Assembly: GCF_030056735.1 (NCBI RefSeq)
Contig: NZ_JASHKN010000003.1
Location: 1-64,000 of the forward strand
Length of the DNA: 64,000 nucleotides
Direction: 5' to 3'
Origin: Rhodococcus sp. IEGM 1409
GTDB taxonomy: Bacteria > Actinomycetota > Actinomycetes > Mycobacteriales > Mycobacteriaceae
Part shown: piece after piece, positions 1 to 7,186 of the stretch
Position numbering within the stretch: the first letter of the stretch is position 1
Layout of the letters: each line of letters begins with the position of its first letter
The notes under the pieces: model-generated
What the model saw: the letters and a program-made list of their open reading frames with translations, nothing else
Told to the model about the DNA's origin: nothing
The model's database searches: none
Translations under genes and position numbers: made by a program

Positions 1-55
1 GCGCCGATGGTACTGCACTCGACAGGGTGTGGGAGAGTAGGACACCGCCGAACAC
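1..55 (+). rRNA. rrf: 5S ribosomal RNA, 3' end (5' part outside window)
   Basis: The first 55 bases match the 3' part of actinobacterial 5S rRNA: the GGTACTGC segment, the GTGGGAGAGTAG segment, and the closing CCGCCGAAC that would pair with the missing 5' end. A strong terminator follows about 10 nt later. The window therefore begins at the end of an rRNA operon. The exact 3' end is uncertain by 1-3 nt. Confidence 0.9.
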
Positions 56-64
56 AATTTGAGT

Positions 65-97
65 AAGCCCCCCAACCATTCGTGGTTGGGGGGCTTT
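65..97 (+). terminator. Intrinsic terminator of the rRNA operon
   Basis: A perfect 14-bp stem (65-78 with 83-96) encloses a TTCG tetraloop and is followed by TTTCTC. It lies directly after the 5S rRNA 3' end and before any other gene, so it most likely ends the rRNA transcript. Confidence 0.9.
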
Positions 98-135
98 CTC
101 GTACCCAAAACACCCCACACCACCCGCCCGGGATC

Positions 136-186
136 GAGCGAACGACACTGTCGTCGCCTCAGATCGACCGAACGTACCGTTCGCAC
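136..186. repeat. 51-bp hairpin intergenic repeat, copy A
   Basis: A 51-bp imperfect inverted repeat begins GAGCGAACG and ends CCGTTCGCAC. Its 15-nt centre, TCGCCTCAGATCGAC, is shared with three other copies at 938-988, 45213-45263 and 46743-46793, the last two in opposite orientation. All copies lie between genes. The arms diverge more than the centre, and this copy has the most arm mismatches. Confidence 0.7.
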
Positions 187-235
187 GATCAGGGCAGGGG
201 TCCGAATGACGACGCCTCGGGATGCTTTCGACGGA

Positions 236-862
236 TTACTCGATTCCATCGGCGGTGGCTGTTGCATACTGCGGCCGGCCGGTAGGCAGATACCGCTGAA
301 TCGTCACACCCTTTGGAGTGGCTCGCGATTCGGCCAGCTCGAGTGCGATGTCTCGGCCGGAGTCGGGAAAGAGTCGCGTGCCCTGGCCAACGACCACGGG
401 CACGATCAGCAGGATCATCTCGTCGACGAGATTGTTCGCGAGAAGCCAGCGGCACAAGTTGCCACTGCCGTGCACCTGAAGCTCACCGCCGGGTCTGGCT
501 TTCAGTTCGCCGATCGCGGCGGCGGTGTCACCTGAAAGGGCTGTCGTGTTCCTCCATTGCGGATCGGTGAGCGTCGTCGACGCAAGATACTTGGGCCGCG
601 AATTCAGTGCGCTTGCAATGGGGTTGACCTCCGGATTCTCTAACGCGCCCCAATAGCCGGCAAAGATCTCGTAGGTTCGCCGGCCGAACAGGAAGGCGTC
701 AGCTCGCTGGTAGACCTGGACGAGGTAATTCATCGCTTCGGTGTCCACCAATGGCGCGGACCATCCGCCTCGCTCGAATCCACCACGGCGGTCTTCGTCC
801 GGCCCACCGAGTCCTTGCATCACTCCGTCGAGAGTGACGATGGTAAAGGTCGTCAGTTTCAT
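236..862 (-). CDS. Dihydrofolate reductase family protein (RibD C-terminal-like)
   Basis: The 208-aa protein begins MKLTTFTIVTLDGVMQG and carries the FGRRTYE segment (around residue 60) and the LQVHGSGNLCRWLL segment typical of the RibD-C/DHFR-like fold. Members bind NADPH and reduce folate- or pterin-like substrates, but the physiological substrate is usually unknown. A GGAGAAGGG ribosome-binding site precedes the ATG. It stands alone between two copies of the 51-bp repeat and faces the 5S terminator. It is not the main folA, which is shorter and has different motifs. Confidence 0.85.
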   Translation of the reverse strand: MKLTTFTIVTLDGVMQGLGGPDEDRRGGFERGGWSAPLVDTEAMNYLVQVYQRADAFLFGRRTYEIFAGYWGALENPEVNPIASALNSRPKYLASTTLTDPQWRNTTALSGDTAAAIGELKARPGGELQVHGSGNLCRWLLANNLVDEMILLIVPVVVGQGTRLFPDSGRDIALELAESRATPKGVTIQRYLPTGRPQYATATADGIE

Positions 863-937
863 AGTCGTACCCTTCTCCCCGGCGTCGTCGGATTTCCGCT
901 GTTCCGATATAGACCGTCGGGAAGCGGGAAAGTCATC

Positions 938-988
938 GAGCGAACGTGGCGTTCGTCGCCTTGGATCGACCGAACGTGCCGTTCGCTC
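938..988. repeat. 51-bp hairpin intergenic repeat, copy B
   Basis: This copy has 18-bp arms starting GAGCGAACG and ending CGTTCGCTC around the centre TCGCCTTGGATCGAC. It has the same length and architecture as copy A at 136-186 and the same orientation. It lies between the start of the DHFR-like gene and the stop of the adenylate cyclase gene. A transcript through it would fold into a stable hairpin. Confidence 0.75.
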
Positions 989-1003
989 GATTGGGGGTGG
1001 GGG

Positions 1004-2602
1004 TCAGGGCTGAACGGGGACCGAGTCTGCCGGGGTGGGCTCGGGCTCGGGCTCCAGGGCATCGCAAGGAATCGCGAGCTCGGTCTGTTCGAGGCGTCCA
1101 CGAAGGGTGATGTTCTCGGTGATCGACCACTGCGCAGCTTCGGCGTTGTCAGCGGCAGCCACAGCCCGTCCGGATGCGGCGAGGTTACCCGGAACCGTCT
1201 TTGCGACCTCGGACAGTCGCGCTGCTTCGTTGACCGGATCACCGATGACGGTGTACTCGAATCTTTCTCGCGCACCGACGTTTCCGGCAACGGCAATACC
1301 CGCAGCGACGCCGATTCCCGCGCTCACTTCCGAAACTTCGGCACGCAGGCGCTGCTGAATCTTGCGAGCGGCGGCAAGTGCACTGCCGGCGTGATCGTCG
1401 AGTGTTGTCGGCGCTCCGAAGATCGCCAGCGCTGCGTCGCCCTCGAACTTGTTGACGAATCCGCCGTGAGCATCGACTTCGTCGACGATGACGTCGAAGA
1501 ATCGGTTGAGTAGCGCGACCACCGCAGTAGGGGAGTTGGTGGCGGCAATGGTGGTCGAACCGATGACGTCGACGAAGAGAACAGCAACGTCACGCTCTTC
1601 GCCGCCGAGTTCCGGGTTTCGGCGCACCGCGTTTGCGGCAACCTCGTGTCCGACGTGGCGCCCGAAAAGGTCGCGAATTCTCTCGCGCTCACGCAGACCC
1701 TCGGCCATGCGATTGAAGCCGGTCTGTAGCAGCCCCAGTTCGGTCCCGTCGTAGACGACGACGGACGCGGTGAGGTCACCACGGGTGACTTGTTCCATGC
1801 CTCGTCGCACAGACCGAATGGGAGCCGCGGCGGACCTGATGTTGATGTAGGTCAGCCCGAGTCCGACGCACAGGGTGATCCCACCGATGACGAGGATGGC
1901 GATCGCGAGGGCTTGCCACGAAGCAGGTCGGATGAAGCTGAAGACCGCCACGAGCATCAAGCCGGCTACGGGGACACCGCTGCCGAGCAGCCAGATGAGG
2001 ATCGTTCGGCCGGTGAGGCCGAGGACGGCGGCCTTGCGGGGAGCTCCGGATTCGAGTGCGCGTGCGGCGATGGGGCGCAGTGCGAACTCGCTGAGCAGAT
2101 AGCAGAAAGCACAAGTGGTGATGCCGCTGAAGGCCACGGTGAACAGGACTTTCGGAATGGTGTTGGGATCGACGATTCCGTACATGGTCGTGAAGGTGAT
2201 GAGCGCGGCCGTCCACAGGACGGCTTGAACTCGGGTCAGCCGCCACGGCCCGCGCAATGCCGCGCGTTGATTCTGCTCTGTCGGCGGGTGATCCTCGGTG
2301 GCCCACCGGAGATCTCGCATGAGGCGTTTGGTTCCCCAGAGCAGCCCGATGAGAAAGACACACCCGATGAAGATCGGTACGGCGATGAAGTTGATCCACG
2401 CGAATTCGGGGTCGATGATCTCAGGCCCGGGAACCACGAATCCCACGAGGACAATCGACAGCACCGCTCCGATCAGGTTGGTGACCAGGAGAGGGGCGGT
2501 CAGTAGTGCCTGGACGCGGATTCGGCGCCGCCTGGGGCTTTCGTCAGTGGATCCGAGCAGCCACGACCCCAGGGGCGCACTCGGGACACGGCTTCGCTGC
2601 AT
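1004..2602 (-). CDS. Membrane-bound class III adenylate cyclase with HAMP domain
   Basis: The 532-aa protein has six predicted membrane spans in its first 250 residues, a HAMP linker (near RGMEQVTRGDLTAS), a C-terminal cyclase domain and a Pro/Glu-rich tail. Catalytic features look complete: metal-binding Asp in FVDVIGSTT, the substrate-specificity segment NKFEGDA, and the IGDPVNEAARL motif with transition-state Asn and Arg. It should make cAMP from ATP at the inner face of the membrane. It corresponds to the M. tuberculosis Rv1318c-Rv1320c group, which also sits next to nucS. It is transcribed divergently from nucS over only 42 bp. Confidence 0.9.
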   Translation of the reverse strand: MQRSRVPSAPLGSWLLGSTDESPRRRRIRVQALLTAPLLVTNLIGAVLSIVLVGFVVPGPEIIDPEFAWINFIAVPIFIGCVFLIGLLWGTKRLMRDLRWATEDHPPTEQNQRAALRGPWRLTRVQAVLWTAALITFTTMYGIVDPNTIPKVLFTVAFSGITTCAFCYLLSEFALRPIAARALESGAPRKAAVLGLTGRTILIWLLGSGVPVAGLMLVAVFSFIRPASWQALAIAILVIGGITLCVGLGLTYINIRSAAAPIRSVRRGMEQVTRGDLTASVVVYDGTELGLLQTGFNRMAEGLRERERIRDLFGRHVGHEVAANAVRRNPELGGEERDVAVLFVDVIGSTTIAATNSPTAVVALLNRFFDVIVDEVDAHGGFVNKFEGDAALAIFGAPTTLDDHAGSALAAARKIQQRLRAEVSEVSAGIGVAAGIAVAGNVGARERFEYTVIGDPVNEAARLSEVAKTVPGNLAASGRAVAAADNAEAAQWSITENITLRGRLEQTELAIPCDALEPEPEPTPADSVPVQP

Positions 2603-2644
2603 AGTGTGTCGAGAGTAGTCGTAATGATCGCTTAGGGTGGTCCG
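2603..2644. promoter_or_regulatory. Compact divergent promoter region, cyclase/nucS
   Basis: Only 42 bp separate the cyclase ATG (minus) from the nucS GTG (plus). On the plus strand TAGGGT (2633-2638) lies 6 nt before the nucS GTG, which fits a leaderless mRNA. On the minus strand TACTCT (2612-2617) lies 9 nt before the cyclase ATG. The -35 regions of the two promoters must overlap, so the genes are probably co-influenced. Inferred from spacing only. Confidence 0.55.
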
Positions 2645-3319
2645 GTGCGCCTAGTTATTGCTCGTTGCCGTGTCGACTATGTGGGACGCCTGACTTCCCA
2701 CCTCCCTACCGCAAGACGACTGCTGTTGGTCAAAGCCGACGGATCGGTCAGCATTCATGCCGACGATCGGGCGTACAAGCCGCTCAACTGGATGAGTCCG
2801 CCGTGCTGGTTGGTCGAGACCACCGGAGACGGCGACGACATCCTGTGGGTGGTCACCAACAAGGCGGGCGAGGAACTTCGGATCACTCTCGAAGAGGTCG
2901 AGCACGATTCGTCGTATGAACTCGGTCTCGATCCGGGTTTGATCAAGGACGGTGTCGAGGCACACCTTCAAGAACTTTTGGCGGAGCATGTCGAGACGCT
3001 CGGCCCCGGCTACACCTTGGTACGACGCGAGTACATGACGGCCATCGGGCCGGTCGACCTTCTGGTCCGTGACGCGGACGGCGCCTCGGTGGCGGTGGAG
3101 ATCAAGCGGCGCGGCGAGATCGACGGCGTCGAACAGTTGACGCGCTACCTGGAGTTGCTCAACCGTGACCCGCTGCTCGCGCCGGTCACGGGAGTGTTTG
3201 CGGCGCAACAGATCAAGCCGCAGGCAAAGACTTTGGCAAACGATCGTGGAATCCGCTGCCTGGTCCTGGACTACGAGGCCTTGCGCGGCACCGAAAGCAC
3301 CGAGTTCCGACTTTTCTGA
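2645..3319 (+). CDS. nucS: Mismatch-specific endonuclease NucS (EndoMS)
   Basis: The 224-aa protein begins [20 protein letters not shown] and matches actinobacterial NucS over its full length. The C-terminal nuclease domain has a PD-(D/E)xK core (Asp in GPVDLL near 138, then VAVEIKRR with Glu about 152 and Lys about 154). NucS cuts both strands at mismatches and replaces MutS/MutL in actinobacteria. The C-terminal TEFRLF resembles the sliding-clamp-binding tail known for this family. The GTG start follows a TAGGGT box by 6 nt. The neighbouring cyclase is the same as in M. tuberculosis (Rv1321). Confidence 0.95.
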   Translation: MRLVIARCRVDYVGRLTSHLPTARRLLLVKADGSVSIHADDRAYKPLNWMSPPCWLVETTGDGDDILWVVTNKAGEELRITLEEVEHDSSYELGLDPGLIKDGVEAHLQELLAEHVETLGPGYTLVRREYMTAIGPVDLLVRDADGASVAVEIKRRGEIDGVEQLTRYLELLNRDPLLAPVTGVFAAQQIKPQAKTLANDRGIRCLVLDYEALRGTESTEFRLF

Positions 3320-3338
3320 CGCTGTTTAGACTCGAACC

Positions 3339-3683
3339 ATGCCGCGCCGCAAACCTTCGCCGAAGCAAACCCGTCGAACGGATACTCGGCGTGCTCAGAA
3401 TTCGAGCGCGGAGTCGGCGTCACCTGGCGGTGTGTTGTTCGGCGGAGCGCTGGTCCGGGAGGAGCCAGGGCCGGGCGGTGAAATGTACATGGTGCGGCCG
3501 ATACCCGGCTCCAACGCGACGAAGTTCTACCGGTGCCCCGGCTGCGATCACGACATCAGGCCGGGTGTCGCACACGTGGTGACCTGGCCTTCGGAACCAG
3601 GCGGCGCGAACGAGCGCCGGCACTGGCACACCGGGTGCTGGTCAGGCCGCGGAACTCGCAGCCTGACCAGACGGTGGTCCTGA
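3339..3683 (+). CDS. Conserved actinobacterial protein with Zn-binding-like Cys/His motif
   Basis: The 114-aa protein has a basic, low-complexity N-terminus (MPRRKPSPKQTRRTD) and a C-terminal module with YRCPGCDHDI followed by HWHTGCW. The four Cys/His clusters resemble a small zinc ribbon. Homologues are often labelled ATP/GTP-binding protein, but I see no P-loop. It follows nucS by 19 bp in the same direction, so co-transcription is likely. Its stop is 7 bp from the stop of the convergent coiled-coil gene. Function unknown. Confidence 0.75.
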   Translation: MPRRKPSPKQTRRTDTRRAQNSSAESASPGGVLFGGALVREEPGPGGEMYMVRPIPGSNATKFYRCPGCDHDIRPGVAHVVTWPSEPGGANERRHWHTGCWSGRGTRSLTRRWS

Positions 3684-3690
3684 GCGGCGA

Positions 3691-4749
3691 TCAGTTCCTG
3701 GACTGGGCTCGCTGCTCGACGGCGCGGGTGTTGATCTCGGCGGTGTTGGTGTCGTCCGAGTCCTCGAGAACGTCGTCTTCGACGATGTTCGGCCCTGATT
3801 TGACCGGATCCGCGTCGGCCGGATCGGAGTCGGCTTTCTTGTCTTCGATCTCGAGATCTTCCTCGGCTTCGACGATGACCGGAGCAGGCGGTGAATCGAG
3901 AAGTTCGCTCTCGCGATTGACCGATGCGAGCATGGCCGGAACCGAGTCGAGTTGTCCACGAATTCCCAAGAGCTGGGCCAGGATTCGGCCGCGGAGAACG
4001 CGCAGTTCTTCGGTGAGTTCCTTCGCGTGAGCGATCTTGCGCTCGGATTGATCGGTCGCGGCTTGCAGCCTGCGCTGAGCTTCGTGCGACGCATCGGCGA
4101 GTCGACGCTCGGCCTCTGCCTTGCTCGACGACTCCAATTCGTTGACGGCGGCGACGACCTTGGCGCGGCGCTCCGACATCGAGATGTCGAAGTCTTCGCG
4201 GATCTGAGTGCGCTTGGCCTCGGACTCGGCAGCCAGTCGATCCCGCTCGGCCTGTGCAGCTTCGACGATCCGGGCGGCTTCGGTACGGGCCTGCGCCATG
4301 GTCTGCTCGTGCATGGTTTCCATCGCGTTGCGACGGTCCTCGAGCTCGGCGATCAACGACTCGTAGTGCCCACGTAGACGGGCGCCGTCCTGTTCGGCGA
4401 TGGAGGTCATCTCGGCTGCGTCGGCCTCGGCCTTCGCGCGAACCTCCGATGCCTCGTCTGAGGCAAGGCGCAGCATGCGGCTGATGCGATCGCTCATGCC
4501 CTCCGCAGTGGTGGGCGGAACGGAGAGACGGTCGACGTCCTTGCGGAGGTCGTCGATGTCGTCGCGCGCATCGTCGAGCTGCTTGGCAAGGTCACGGGCC
4601 TGCGCAGCGGCAGCATCACGATCGGCTGCTGTAACTCGCAGCTCCGCGTCGAATCGCTCGAAGTAGTTACGTACCTCGTCGCGGTCGTATCCCTTCCGTG
4701 CGATCTGGAACGGAAGTTGGATCGAACCGCGGTCCTGCTCGTATGCCAT
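3691..4749 (-). CDS. DivIVA-type coiled-coil protein
   Basis: The 352-aa protein has a short N-terminal DivIVA-like segment (IARKGYDRDEVRNYFERFD), then about 220 residues of nearly uninterrupted Ala/Glu/Arg-rich coiled coil, and an acidic disordered C-terminus (DLEIEDKKADSDPADAD). Such proteins organise polar growth or cell-envelope assembly in actinobacteria. It is not Wag31/DivIVA itself, which lies in the division cluster and is shorter. It ends 7 bp from the preceding plus-strand gene. Its partner proteins cannot be read from sequence. Confidence 0.8.
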   Translation of the reverse strand: MAYEQDRGSIQLPFQIARKGYDRDEVRNYFERFDAELRVTAADRDAAAAQARDLAKQLDDARDDIDDLRKDVDRLSVPPTTAEGMSDRISRMLRLASDEASEVRAKAEADAAEMTSIAEQDGARLRGHYESLIAELEDRRNAMETMHEQTMAQARTEAARIVEAAQAERDRLAAESEAKRTQIREDFDISMSERRAKVVAAVNELESSSKAEAERRLADASHEAQRRLQAATDQSERKIAHAKELTEELRVLRGRILAQLLGIRGQLDSVPAMLASVNRESELLDSPPAPVIVEAEEDLEIEDKKADSDPADADPVKSGPNIVEDDVLEDSDDTNTAEINTRAVEQRAQSRN

Positions 4750-4789
4750 GGCGACAATCTACCTGGCATACGAGCTGGAGTCGGGTCTG

Positions 4790-5263
4790 CTAGTGGCTCG
4801 CGTCGGGTTCGACCAGTTCCACCAGGACGCCGCCGGCGTCCTTCGGGTGAATGAAGTTGATGCGTGAGTTGGCCGTACCGCGTCGGGGAGCGTCGTACAG
4901 CAACCGAACACCGCGGTCGCGAAGCTCGGCGGAGATCGCGTCGATGTCGGTGACTCGGTAAGCGAGCTGCTGCAGTCCGGGGCCGCTTCGGTCGATGAAC
5001 TTGGCGATCGTCGAGTTCTCGTCCAGCGGCGCGAGCAGCTGAACGGCAGTGGATCCGGCGGGGGAGCCGACGACGGAGAGCATGGCCTCACGCACGCCCT
5101 GCGATTCGTTGATTTCCTCGTGGGTCGACACCATGCCCAGGTGCTGCGTGTACCACGCGATTGCCACGTCGAGATCGGGCACCGCGATTCCGACGTGATC
5201 GATCGCGACGACGAGGTCGGAGGACAAAGGCGCGAGTGCAGAACTGGGGGAGGTCTGTGTCAT
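4790..5263 (-). CDS. mce: Methylmalonyl-CoA epimerase
   Basis: The 157-aa glyoxalase/VOC-fold protein converts (2S)- to (2R)-methylmalonyl-CoA in propionate metabolism. Two VOC half-repeats are visible, with metal ligands in AIDHVGIAVPDL (His near residue 20), QQLAYRV and GVLVELVEP. I chose the ATG at 5263 over an upstream in-frame start at 5299 because AAAGG lies just before it and the extra 12 residues are not family-like. It is divergent from the thiolase, the same pair as Rv1322A/Rv1323. A 16-bp palindrome lies just upstream. Confidence 0.9.
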   Translation of the reverse strand: MTQTSPSSALAPLSSDLVVAIDHVGIAVPDLDVAIAWYTQHLGMVSTHEEINESQGVREAMLSVVGSPAGSTAVQLLAPLDENSTIAKFIDRSGPGLQQLAYRVTDIDAISAELRDRGVRLLYDAPRRGTANSRINFIHPKDAGGVLVELVEPDASH

Positions 5264-5270
5264 ACCTTTC

Positions 5271-5286
5271 ACGGTAGCGCTACCGT
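5271..5286. promoter_or_regulatory. 16-bp perfect palindrome between epimerase and thiolase genes
   Basis: ACGGTAGCGCTACCGT is identical to its reverse complement. It starts 7 bp upstream of the epimerase ATG and ends 84 bp before the thiolase GTG. A perfect 16-bp palindrome in a divergent intergenic region is a good candidate operator for a dimeric repressor. No regulator gene is adjacent, so the cognate protein is unknown. Confidence 0.5.
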
Positions 5287-5370
5287 TTGAGGAGTACACG
5301 TCGGGATGTGACTTGGCTCTTAGGCCGCACGGAACCGACGACTATGTCTCTTTTGCAGCCGGAGGAAATC

Positions 5371-6564
5371 GTGACCAGTTCTGTGATTGTTGCGGGAGCT
5401 CGTACCCCGATGGGTCGACTCCTCGGATCGTTGAAAGACCTCTCCGGGTCCGACCTCGGCGCCGTCGCCATCAAGGGCGCCCTGGACAAGTCCGGAGTCG
5501 CACCCGAACAGGTCGAGTACGTCATCATGGGACAGGTCCTCACCGCCGGCGCCGGCCAGATGCCCGCCCGCCAAGCCGCCGTCGCCGCCGGCATCCCCAT
5601 GAACGTGCCCGCCCTGAGCATCAACAAAGTGTGCCTGTCCGGCATCGACGCCATCGCCCTCGCCGACCAACTCATCCGCGCCGGCGAATTCGACATCGTC
5701 GTCGCCGGCGGGCAGGAATCGATGTCCCGCGCACCCCACATGCTCGAAAAAAGCCGCGAAGGCTTCAAGTACGGCGACGTCACGATGCGCGACCACATGG
5801 CCTACGACGGCCTGCACGACATCTTCACCGACCAGGCCATGGGCCTGCTCACCGAACAGGTCAACCAACACGAGACCGCCCACATCACCCGCGCCGAGCA
5901 GGACGCGTTCGCCGCGGCCTCGCACCAGAACGCGGCCCGCGCCTGGAAAGACGGCTACTTCGACAACGAAGTGGTCCCCGTCTCCATCCCGCAACGCAAG
6001 GGCGACCCCATCGTCTTCGCCCAGGACGAAGGCATCCGCGCCGACACCACCACCGAATCCCTCGGCAAACTGCGTCCCGCGTTCAGCAAGGACGGCACCA
6101 TCACCGCCGGCTCCGCGTCGCCGATCTCCGACGGCGCCGCCGCCGTCGTGGTGATGAGCAAGACGAAGGCCGAAGAACTCGGCCTGACCTGGATCGCGGA
6201 AATCGGCGCCCACGGCGTCGTCGCCGGACCCGACTCCACCCTCCAGTCCCAGCCCGCGCGGGCGATCGCCAAGGCCTGCGCCAAGGAAGGTATCGACCCC
6301 ACCGACCTCGACCTCGTCGAAATCAACGAAGCGTTCGCCGCCGTCGGGATCGCCTCCACCCGCGAACTCGGCCTCGACCCCGCCAAGGTCAACGTCAACG
6401 GCGGCGCCATCGCCGTCGGACACCCCCTGGGCATGTCCGGTGCCCGCATCGCCCTGCACCTCGCCCTCGAACTGCAGCGCCGCGGCGGCGGCATCGGCGC
6501 AGCCGCACTCTGCGGCGGCGGCGGACAAGGCGACGCACTCATCGTTCGCGTCCCCAAGGCCTAG
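5371..6564 (+). CDS. fadA4: Acetyl-CoA C-acetyltransferase (thiolase)
   Basis: The 397-aa thiolase has all catalytic motifs: nucleophilic Cys in [10 protein letters not shown] (near residue 90), [21 protein letters not shown] with the His, and the second Cys in CGGGGQGDA. It condenses two acetyl-CoA or cleaves acetoacetyl/3-ketoacyl-CoA. GGAGGAAA six nt before the GTG at 5371 fixes the start; the reading frame runs further upstream without family similarity. Codon use is extreme, with third positions almost all C or G, unlike the neighbours. The stop codon lies inside the first unit of a 15-bp tandem repeat that repeats the in-frame stop. Confidence 0.9.
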   Translation: MTSSVIVAGARTPMGRLLGSLKDLSGSDLGAVAIKGALDKSGVAPEQVEYVIMGQVLTAGAGQMPARQAAVAAGIPMNVPALSINKVCLSGIDAIALADQLIRAGEFDIVVAGGQESMSRAPHMLEKSREGFKYGDVTMRDHMAYDGLHDIFTDQAMGLLTEQVNQHETAHITRAEQDAFAAASHQNAARAWKDGYFDNEVVPVSIPQRKGDPIVFAQDEGIRADTTTESLGKLRPAFSKDGTITAGSASPISDGAAAVVVMSKTKAEELGLTWIAEIGAHGVVAGPDSTLQSQPARAIAKACAKEGIDPTDLDLVEINEAFAAVGIASTRELGLDPAKVNVNGGAIAVGHPLGMSGARIALHLALELQRRGGGIGAAALCGGGGQGDALIVRVPKA

Positions 6565-6660
6565 GTCCACAAGGCTTAGGTCCGCAAGGCTTAGGTCCAC
6601 AAGGCTTAGGTCCGCAAGGCTTAGGTCCACAAGGCTTAGGTCCACAAGGTCTACGTACCG
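6556..6660 (+). repeat. 15-bp tandem repeat spanning the thiolase stop codon
   Basis: Six near-identical 15-bp units (AAGGCTTAGGTCCAC or ...CGC) at 6556-6645 are followed by one decayed unit to 6660. Unit 1 contains the last two thiolase codons and the TAG stop. Because the period is a multiple of three, every later unit again presents Lys-Ala-stop in the thiolase frame. This looks like replication slippage at the gene end and is a likely length-variable locus. Confidence 0.85.
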
Positions 6661-6708
6661 AGGCATAAGCGTCACCCTGAATACACCTGAACGAGCGCTC
6701 TCGCTCTG

Positions 6709-6748
6709 CGACGCCCCGTGGTTTTCCTCACACAACTACGGGGCGTCG
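6709..6748. terminator. Hairpin after the thiolase gene
   Basis: A 15-bp stem (6709-6723 with 6734-6748, one G-T pair) surrounds a 10-nt loop. The stem contains GACGCCCCGT. It lies between the thiolase tandem repeat and the next gene. It lacks a clear T-run, so it may be a weak or Rho-assisted terminator. Confidence 0.6.
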
Positions 6749-6772
6749 TAGTTGTTCGGGCACAATGGCCTG

Positions 6773-7135
6773 ATGGCGAACATCTTTGACGTATCCACTC
6801 CCGCGAAACGCTTCCGTCTGGTGGCGTGGTGGGAAGCTGTGACCTGGGCGGCCTTGCTGGTTGCCATGTTCTTCAAGTGGGTTCTCGGACACGAAGAAGC
6901 GATTCGCATCCCCGGAATGGTCCACGGCACCGCTGGCTTCCTGGTGTTCATCGTTGTTGCGCTGCTGACCGCGTGGTCGCTCAAGTGGGACATCAAGACC
7001 ACGATCCTTGCGCTGATCTCGAGCGTTCCGCCGTTCGGCACCGTCATCTTCGAACGCTGGGCAGTGCGAAACGGCAAGCTCGGTGAGCTGTCCACGGAGT
7101 TCGAGGCTGCCAAGGGCAACGCGGCGCTCGTCTGA
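6773..7135 (+). CDS. DUF3817 small integral membrane protein (paralogue 1)
   Basis: The 120-aa protein has three hydrophobic segments (WEAVTWAALLVAMFFKWVL; GTAGFLVFIVVALLTAW; TTILALISSVPPFGTVIFE), the usual DUF3817 arrangement, and the family-typical WEA...HG...PFGTVIFE pattern. Function is unknown. I use the ATG at 6773; CACAAT lies 6 nt upstream. A second DUF3817 gene occurs at 25978-26358. It precedes the thioredoxin-like gene by 51 bp and may share its transcript. Confidence 0.8.
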   Translation: MANIFDVSTPAKRFRLVAWWEAVTWAALLVAMFFKWVLGHEEAIRIPGMVHGTAGFLVFIVVALLTAWSLKWDIKTTILALISSVPPFGTVIFERWAVRNGKLGELSTEFEAAKGNAALV

Positions 7136-7186
7136 GTGCTGCATCCCTCTACGTAGCTTCACTCAACTCGTGACAAACTGGGAGTC

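Noticed and set aside
6556-6660. Possible CRISPR-like array
   Set aside because: The units are contiguous 15-bp repeats without spacers, and no cas genes are present.
5313-6735. Long open frames overlapping the thiolase (451 codons plus, 471 codons minus)
   Set aside because: The plus frame is almost all Arg/Pro/His and the minus frame is Gly/Asp/Val-rich. Both arise from the extreme codon bias of the thiolase and its 15-bp repeat.
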